This document shows, piece by piece, positions 26,642 to 32,349 of a stretch of DNA of 32,349 bases (its first letter is position 1; every line of letters starts with the position of its first letter). The translations under genes were made by a program, and so were the position numbers. The DNA lies in contig CAMGMU010000020.1 of assembly GCA_946059305.1 (NCBI GenBank), positions 1 through 32,349 of the forward strand. The letters run 5' to 3'. The stretch is from an uncultured Bacteroidales bacterium. Lineage in GTDB: Bacteria; Bacteroidota; Bacteroidia; Bacteroidales; Paludibacteraceae. The notes beneath the pieces are model-generated. The model was not told the DNA's origin and did no database searches. It saw only the letters and a list, made by a program, of their open reading frames with translations.

Positions 26642-28369
26642 CTATTTCTTTTCCCTAAGCGACTGAATCCACTCTTCAAAATCCATTTTGGAACAGCCAA
26701 TGCGGTTCTTAATGAACTGCCGGCGATTCCAGAGGGTTCGGTCTGTCGTGCCGAAAATGTAGCCTATATCGTTGACGTCCAGTCCCAAAACTGATAGTGC
26801 AATGAATAGCAGGTCTTTTTCGGTGAGGCTGGGGTACTTTTTTTTCAGCTCACCCAAGAGATTGCCATAAGCAGCATTGAATTCTTCCTGAAATGTTTGC
26901 CAAGTTGGAGGATACTGTAGGCTGAGTTCGTCTAACACTTTTTTCACAGATTGAGACTTTTGTTTTGATCCTAAGAGAGTCTGGTGAATTTGCCGAATCA
27001 ACGCTATGCGATGTTTCAAGAATTGGCGAAGCGTATTACGTTTGTTCTCTAATTCTGCTTGAGCTTTTTGCAACTCGGTGGCCATTTGCAGTTGTTGCAA
27101 GTTTTTTTCTGCTATTTCTTGCTCTTTTTCTCGAATAGTCAACTGCTGAAGAGCGGATTCTTTTTCTTTAGAAATACGCTTGTTTCGTTCGTATAAGTAA
27201 ATGAGGAAAACACATAAGCAAGCCAGCAGCAGCCCGGTTATTATCATCCCTGTAGTTAGCCAGAATTGTTGTTGCTTCAGTTTTAACTCAAGGATGTGCT
27301 TTTGCTCTTTCTCCACGTCATAATGCCTACTGATAGCGTAGGTGCGAGCGGCTTCATTCTGCTGTTCATCAGTCAGCACCCTTAAATATGCTTTTTCCAA
27401 AGACGAATAGGCTTCCTGCTGTTCTCCCCTGGCTTGCAGTATCTTGCTTCTCAAGAGATAATAGGTATATCTGCTGATGTCGTAATGGATGGTATCGTTT
27501 TCGAGCAAAGAGAAATAGTCTTCTGCTGTTTTTAGATCACCTCTCTCCATGGCAATAGCACATATCAGATTGGTGTAGCGAGGAATACCAAAGGAATCAC
27601 ACAGATATTTTGACACCTCAAAAACCAAGTCACTATCCATTGGCAGACAATGACTGGATTGTTGAACAAGGATATCCTCATATAGGATAGGATGGTTGAT
27701 GGACTTGGCGATACGCAGAGCTTCTCCGAACAATGATGCCCTTAGGGCAGTATCACTTACTTGCATTCGAGCAGCATCGCGCAGGCAGCATGCAATGCGC
27801 AAGGAGTCGTTTGATTGCTGAATGAAAGGCAAGGCCTTTTGGTATCGTTCACTGGCTATATGAAATAATTGCTCACGCTCGGCAAGTACCCCCTCGTGGT
27901 AATACACCATCCCAGAATATATTGAATCCATAAAGGGCAGATAGGTCTCTGTCTCTTTCAGCATATACATTGCGCTATCATACTGCTGTTGCTTATTATA
28001 CGCAATGAACAGAGCATACGCTGCTTCGCCCGATTGCTGACGGAGTTTTTTCTCTTGGGAATAGCGGAATAAGGGCATAATCGAATCTGGAAGCACCGAA
28101 ACGCCTACTCGCAGAGAAGCTTTTATCTTATCTAAATGATACGTTTGTAGCTGAGATTTATCCAATTTTTCGACGTTATAGGAGTTCAAAATTAACAATG
28201 CACTGTCCGGATGCTGCCAGATCAACTGTTCGGGCACAATTTTATGCACTTTGTCTTGTTTTTGAACGCACCCATAACTCGCTGATAATAAGGCGATTGC
28301 AGCAAACAGAACCACCTTTTTAAGGCAGGTTTTACCTGAGTAGGCGATTCTTTGAAACCTCATTTTCAT
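26642..28369 (-). CDS. TPR-containing membrane-anchored regulator with C-terminal HTH-like domain
   Basis: Lipoprotein-like N terminus, TPR-like helices, TM TGMIITGLLLACLCVFLIYLY, coiled coil, ALSVLGLDVNDIGYIFGTTDRTLWNRRQFIKNRIG. Confidence 0.75.
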   Translation of the reverse strand: MKMRFQRIAYSGKTCLKKVVLFAAIALLSASYGCVQKQDKVHKIVPEQLIWQHPDSALLILNSYNVEKLDKSQLQTYHLDKIKASLRVGVSVLPDSIMPLFRYSQEKKLRQQSGEAAYALFIAYNKQQQYDSAMYMLKETETYLPFMDSIYSGMVYYHEGVLAEREQLFHIASERYQKALPFIQQSNDSLRIACCLRDAARMQVSDTALRASLFGEALRIAKSINHPILYEDILVQQSSHCLPMDSDLVFEVSKYLCDSFGIPRYTNLICAIAMERGDLKTAEDYFSLLENDTIHYDISRYTYYLLRSKILQARGEQQEAYSSLEKAYLRVLTDEQQNEAARTYAISRHYDVEKEQKHILELKLKQQQFWLTTGMIITGLLLACLCVFLIYLYERNKRISKEKESALQQLTIREKEQEIAEKNLQQLQMATELQKAQAELENKRNTLRQFLKHRIALIRQIHQTLLGSKQKSQSVKKVLDELSLQYPPTWQTFQEEFNAAYGNLLGELKKKYPSLTEKDLLFIALSVLGLDVNDIGYIFGTTDRTLWNRRQFIKNRIGCSKMDFEEWIQSLREKK

Positions 28370-28458
28370 AAAATCTTAAACTATTGATAATCAATTATTT
28401 AATTTTTTGAATTTTCGAATTTTCGAAGGGGTGAGTAGGCGATTTTTAGGGCGAAAAT

Positions 28459-28489
28459 TTTGCCATTCCAAAAATTAAGCCTATCTTTG
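28459..28489 (+). promoter_or_regulatory. Promoter upstream of the degenerate cassette copy
   Basis: TTTG-CC-ATTCCAAAAATT-AAGCC-TATCTTTG. Confidence 0.55.
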
Positions 28490-28498
28490 CGGCGGCAA

Positions 28499-28690
28499 AG
28501 GTACAAAAAATTCTGCACTCAACCAAATTATTAATCAAAAACATTACAAGAAGATGAAACTAAAATTTTTGATTTTTTTGTTTAATGTAAACTTTGACAT
28601 TATCGTTGACTAACACTCAGAGCATTGGTCTTATCCTGAAAAAGTAGATTCTAAAAATCTGCTTTTATGAAGGAAAGAGGCTACATTACT
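28499..28690. repeat. Direct repeat copy 1 (degenerate) of the ~190-bp cassette
   Basis: Near-identical to 29200-29391: ATTCTGCACTCAACCAAATTATTAATCAAAAA...GAGGCTACWTTACTTCCGCAA; peptide frame broken. Confidence 0.85.
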
Positions 28691-28963
28691 TCCGCAAGAT
28701 TGTATCATATACTCGAGTCTTTGTACGTAATACGCACGAGCTGCATAAGATTGTAATCCTCGCTGGTTATAATAATCTATTACCATCATCATTACTGAAT
28801 CAGGCGAACCACTCCTGTTTAATCTGGAATTAGCCAGTTCGGACAACAGATACCAATGCATTTTCTCGGTCATTTCCAGCTTTTCTGGGCTAAAAATAGC
28901 CAAAGAATCTAACGCATCGCTTGGATTACGCCAAATTTGTGATTCTGACTTATCAAAATTCAA
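28631..28963 (-). pseudogene. Truncated N-terminal fragment of a TPR regulator paralogous to 26642-28369
   Basis: IWRNPSDALDSLAIFSPEKLEMTEKMHWYLLSELANSRL parallels LIWQHPDSALLILNSYNVEKLDKSQLQTYHLDKIKASLR; C-terminus runs antisense into the repeat. Confidence 0.7.
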
Positions 28964-29021
28964 ACAAACACTTACCTGTTCATTTTTACAACAGCCTGTT
29001 AATGAGCTGATTAAGAAAAAA

Positions 29022-29147
29022 TGCAGTTACTAGTTTATATATTTATTCATATAGTAAGAAATTTTTTTTGTCATATAGAGGTAGTATTGATTATCAATGA
29101 GTTATGAAGAAAAAAATTTGTCATTTAATAGTTACCTAGTAACTGCA
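29022..29147. repeat. 126-bp AT-rich segment bounded by perfect 12-bp inverted repeats
   Basis: TGCAGTTACTAG ... CTAGTAACTGCA. Confidence 0.55.
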
Positions 29148-29150
29148 AAA

Positions 29151-29182
29151 TTTGGTTGGTTGGTAATTTTTTTGTACCTTTG
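29151..29182 (+). promoter_or_regulatory. Promoter for the 55-aa peptide ORF
   Basis: TTTG-N20-TACCTTTG. Confidence 0.6.
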
Positions 29183-29199
29183 CGGCTGCAAAATTATAA

Positions 29200-29391
29200 A
29201 AAATTCTGCACTCAACCAAATTATTAATCAAAAAAACTAAAAGAATATGAAACTAAAATTTTTGTTTTTTTGTTTAATGTCAATTTTGACATTATCGTTG
29301 ACTAACGCTCAGAGCATTGGTCTTATCCTGAAAAAAGTAGACACTAAAAATCTGCTTTTAAGAAGGAAAGAGGCTACTTTACTTCCGCAAA
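29200..29391. repeat. Direct repeat copy 2 (intact reading frame) of the ~190-bp cassette
   Basis: See copy 1 at 28499-28690. Confidence 0.85.
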
Positions 29392-29414
29392 TCGGTAGTT
29401 TTGGGCCAGACTAA
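29247..29414 (+). CDS. 55-aa peptide with signal sequence (below the ORF-track size limit)
   Basis: MKLKFLFFCLMSILTLSLTNAQSIGLILKKVDTKNLLLRRKEATLLPQIGSFGPD; promoter upstream; may be a truncated 5' remnant. Confidence 0.45.
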   Translation: MKLKFLFFCLMSILTLSLTNAQSIGLILKKVDTKNLLLRRKEATLLPQIGSFGPD

Positions 29415-29474
29415 AATTTTAGTGTCTATGTTTTCAGGAAAAAACAGTAGTTTATTAATTATACAAATGTCAAT

Positions 29475-30065
29475 ATGAAAAAAGCTAAATTATTTATTAT
29501 CTTTGCTATGCTCTCTTTGGTAGTAAACGCCCAAGATGAAGTAGGGTATGACAAATTAAATGTGAAAATGAATGTAAAAACCGGAATTGGTGCGGCAATG
29601 ACATCCGTTACAAATGTCGGTTTACATTCATTTATCTCCGCTTCTGCAGAATTACCTCTCTCCAAAACTCTTAATTGGAAAGCCAATGTAGGATTGCGCT
29701 TTATCAATGATAATATTTTTGATAATGGTCGTACGAATTGGCAAGGAGGTGAAAATTATTCAGTAGGTAGATTGGAAGTTCCGGTTATCTTCTCGTATGA
29801 TCAGCCTATTTATAACAATGCCTTTATCCGGTTTAATTTTGGAGTTTACTATTCTCAATTGCTGTTTCAGAAGTTGAATATAGTCCCTGAAAAGGCAAAT
29901 CCAACTTCGTACCTAAAACAGTTCATGTATGATGCCGGAGCGGAATGCGGTATTGCAATTTTGCTGAATAAGTTTTACATCAGTTTAGATTACGACATAT
30001 TGTTGGATCTGGTCTATTCTCCTCCGGTAAGTACTATTAAAGCCGGTTTCGGATTTAGATTTTGA
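29475..30065 (+). CDS. Small outer membrane beta-barrel-like protein
   Basis: Signal peptide MKKAKLFIIFAMLSLVVNAQ; alternating strands; C-terminal AGFGFRF. Confidence 0.75.
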   Translation: MKKAKLFIIFAMLSLVVNAQDEVGYDKLNVKMNVKTGIGAAMTSVTNVGLHSFISASAELPLSKTLNWKANVGLRFINDNIFDNGRTNWQGGENYSVGRLEVPVIFSYDQPIYNNAFIRFNFGVYYSQLLFQKLNIVPEKANPTSYLKQFMYDAGAECGIAILLNKFYISLDYDILLDLVYSPPVSTIKAGFGFRF

Positions 30066-30160
30066 TTGAGTATCATGGCCACTCTTGTACGATAAGCTGA
30101 GGATTCTGCTCTTTGGATGATTTGCATAAATCTATCAACAAACTAAAAAATACAAACAAT

Positions 30161-31879
30161 ATGAAAAAAACAATTATGCTTTTGTTGGCGGCGCTATGCA
30201 CAGCAGCAACCACCCTCGCCTACGATTTCCAATCAGGCGACTTGTACTACAACATCACGAGTGTTAACACCGTGGAAGTTACCTTTCAAGAGCCCGTTGG
30301 GAGTTCAACCAACTACCCTGGTCTATCTACCGCCATCATCCCCGAAACCGTCACTTACAACGGCACCACATACTCCGTAACGAGCATTGGAGAATCTGCG
30401 TTCTGGGATTGCTCCTCCCTCACCTCCATCACCATCCCCACCTCCGTAACGAGCATTGGAGATTTGGCGTTCAAGGGTTGCCCCTTCCTCACCTCCGTAA
30501 CCATCCCCAACTCCGTAATCAGCATTGGGGAAGGGGCGTTCGTGTATTGCTCCTCCCTCACCTCCATCACCATCCCCAACTCCGTAACAAGCATTGGAGA
30601 CCAGGCGTTCGCTGGTTGCTCCTCCCTCACCTCCGTAACCATCCCTAACTCCGTAACGAGCATTGGATACAAGGCGTTCTATGATTGCACCTCCCTCACC
30701 TCCCTCACCATCCCCAACTCCGTAACGAGCATTGGATACAAGTCGTTCTCGTATTGCTCTTCCCTCACCTCCCTCACCATTCCAAACTCCGTAACGAGCA
30801 TTGGAGACTATGCGTTCGAAGGTTGCTCCTCCCTCACCTCCATCACCATCCCCACCTCCGTAACGAGCATTGGAGAAGGGGCGTTCGCGAAGTGCTCCTC
30901 CCTCACCTCCGTAACCATCCCCAACTCCGTAATCAGCATTGGAAAAGGGGCGTTTTTGTATTGCTACTCTCTCGACTCCGTAACCCTCCCCGACTCCGTA
31001 ACAAGCATTGGAGACTATGCGTTCTATGAATGCACCTCCCTCACCTCCCTCACCATCCCCAACTCCGTAACGAGCATTGGAGACTATGCGTTCTGGGGTT
31101 GCACCTCCCTCGCCTCCATTACCATCCCTAACTCCGTAACGAGCATTGGAGAATGGGCGTTCAAGGGTTGCTCTTCCCTCACCTCCATCACCATCCCCAA
31201 CTCCGTAATCAGCATTGGAAAATATGCGTTCCAGTGGTGCTCCTCCCTCACCTCCATTACCCTCCCCAACTCCGTAACGAGCATTGGAGATTTGGCGTTC
31301 AAGGGTTGCTCCTCCCTCACCTCCATCACCATCCCCAACTCCGTAACGAGCATTGCATACGGGACGTTCGAAGGTTGCTCCTCCCTCACCTCCGTAACCA
31401 TCCCCAACTCCGTAACAAGCATTGGATATGGGGCGTTCCGGGATTGCTCCTCCCTCACCTCCATCACCATCCCCAACTCCGTAACGAGCATTAGAAACAG
31501 TGCGTTCCGAGATTGCTCCTCCCTCACCTCCGTAACTATCCCCAACTCCGTAACAAGTATTGGAAATTATGCGTTCTATGGTTGCTCCTCCATCGCAGAC
31601 ATCTATTGCTATGCCACCACTCCGCCAGTATGCTATGATGACAACACTTTTTATGGCGTCCCCAAGCTCTGCAATATTCATGTGCCCGCAGGCACCATTC
31701 CAGACTACCAGGTGGCTACTGGGTGGAGATATTTCTACAATTTCTTCGAGATCTACGAGGAAACAGCAATCTCCGAGACTGAGCAGCAGAAAAAGTCCTC
31801 CCGCAAAATCATCCGCGATGGGCAAGTCCTCATCCTTCGCAACGGCGTTACCTACGACATGATGGGCAATACGCTGTAG
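30161..31879 (+). CDS. BspA-type leucine-rich repeat surface protein
   Basis: Start trimmed to [20 protein letters not shown]; about 18 units of SIGxxAFxxCSSLTSxTIPNSVT; tail [24 protein letters not shown]. Confidence 0.93.
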   Translation: MKKTIMLLLAALCTAATTLAYDFQSGDLYYNITSVNTVEVTFQEPVGSSTNYPGLSTAIIPETVTYNGTTYSVTSIGESAFWDCSSLTSITIPTSVTSIGDLAFKGCPFLTSVTIPNSVISIGEGAFVYCSSLTSITIPNSVTSIGDQAFAGCSSLTSVTIPNSVTSIGYKAFYDCTSLTSLTIPNSVTSIGYKSFSYCSSLTSLTIPNSVTSIGDYAFEGCSSLTSITIPTSVTSIGEGAFAKCSSLTSVTIPNSVISIGKGAFLYCYSLDSVTLPDSVTSIGDYAFYECTSLTSLTIPNSVTSIGDYAFWGCTSLASITIPNSVTSIGEWAFKGCSSLTSITIPNSVISIGKYAFQWCSSLTSITLPNSVTSIGDLAFKGCSSLTSITIPNSVTSIAYGTFEGCSSLTSVTIPNSVTSIGYGAFRDCSSLTSITIPNSVTSIRNSAFRDCSSLTSVTIPNSVTSIGNYAFYGCSSIADIYCYATTPPVCYDDNTFYGVPKLCNIHVPAGTIPDYQVATGWRYFYNFFEIYEETAISETEQQKKSSRKIIRDGQVLILRNGVTYDMMGNTL

Positions 31880-31907
31880 TTTCAAGTTTCAAGTTTCAGG
31901 TTTCAAT
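31880..31907. repeat. Four 7-bp tandem units directly after the LRR gene stop
   Basis: TTTCAAG TTTCAAG TTTCAGG TTTCAAT. Confidence 0.8.
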
Positions 31908-31917
31908 CCTATGCAGA

Positions 31918-31947
31918 AAGCCACCCTCGTAGTACCATGCTGCGGAG
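31918..31947 (+). terminator. Possible terminator after the LRR gene
   Basis: AGCCACC ... GGTGGCT then GTATTTT. Confidence 0.5.
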
Positions 31948-32125
31948 GTGGCTGTATTTTACAAGTTAGGTGGATTCGTAAATTCGCTGTTTAGATTTTG
32001 GATTTATTTTTGAGGTAAAATTGGAAGTAGAAGAGGGTGCCTTTCCCGCAAAAAGTAAGACAGTGTCTTCTGAAACCAGCTGAATCCTCCTCCCTCCTTC
32101 CTTTCTCCCATCCTTGTCCGCCAAA

Positions 32126-32180
32126 AAATGGGACTTACTTGGGACTCACTTGGGACTCACTTGGGACTTAATGCGGACGG
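32126..32180. repeat. Five-unit 11-bp tandem array
   Basis: AAATGGGACTT/ACTTGGGACTC/ACTTGGGACTC/ACTTGGGACTT/AATGCGGACGG. Confidence 0.85.
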
Positions 32181-32214
32181 AATCGTGAGCGTGACTCTAT
32201 CTTGAATCACGCTA

Positions 32215-32246
32215 CAAAGGTACTGCTTTTTCGGCACATGGCCATA
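32215..32246 (-). promoter_or_regulatory. Possible minus-strand promoter next to the 11-bp array
   Basis: Reverse complement TATG-N20-TACCTTTG; -33 box imperfect. Confidence 0.4.
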
Positions 32247-32349
32247 GTTGTCCATCGACACTTGAGCAGGCCTTGTCTCGGATGTCATGAATGAGGAATC
32301 GTGATAGCCTCCAATCTTACAGTTCTTACAGTTTACAGTTATAGAATTT

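Noticed and set aside
28499-29391. IS element or transposon ends
   Set aside because: The repeats are direct rather than inverted and there is no transposase ORF in the region.
30409-31545. Other-frame ORFs rich in [17 protein letters not shown] or [16 protein letters not shown]
   Set aside because: Same repeat-driven artefact within the LRR gene.
30323-31885. 520-aa minus-strand ORF with repeated [11 protein letters not shown] units
   Set aside because: Antisense shadow of the 69-nt LRR repeat; the repeat length is a multiple of 3 so stop-free frames propagate on both strands.
32126-32180. Possible CRISPR array
   Set aside because: Units of 11 bp without spacers and no cas genes; it is a short tandem array.

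Overview
The window looks like a Bacteroidales/Bacteroidota chromosome segment: divergent TTTG/TAnnTTTG promoters, a DUF4271-hemD-rnpA-yidD gene order, a BspA-type LRR protein, and a T9SS-like C-terminal tail. It is mostly housekeeping and envelope genes. From left to right it holds: a minus-strand metal-handling cluster (HMA protein, TonB receptor with a His-rich segment, His/Cys-rich small protein, FeoB-associated Cys-rich protein, FeoB-like permease with an eroded G domain); a tRNA-Arg(CCG); an acetyltransferase-like protein and a LOG-family protein; DUF4271, hemD, rnpA, yidD, trmD, DUF1343, a Na+/solute symporter and acpP; a wHTH protein; a wecB-like epimerase with DUF354 and FemAB/GNAT-like genes; an outer-membrane barrel, DUF819, an acyltransferase and a large C39-like peptidase; rpsO, a MATE transporter and a TPR/HTH regulator; then a rearranged region with a truncated regulator paralogue and a duplicated ~190-bp cassette; and finally a barrel protein and a BspA LRR protein. 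I see no CRISPR array, rRNA, integrase or IS transposase. The most interesting signals are non-coding: (1) promoters sharing a fixed-register spacer box (TTTG-N3-ATTYCARAAAWW-N4-G-TAnnTTTG); (2) three intergenic arrays with exact 11-bp periodicity, one of them in a predicted 5' leader; (3) a hairpin-rich intergenic block with a 48-bp direct repeat; (4) a nested inverted-repeat structure after the LOG gene. Also notable are a FeoB homologue lacking GTPase motifs and a tRNA with an apparent U19-A56 replacement of the G19-C56 tertiary pair. All family calls come from reading motifs; no search was run.
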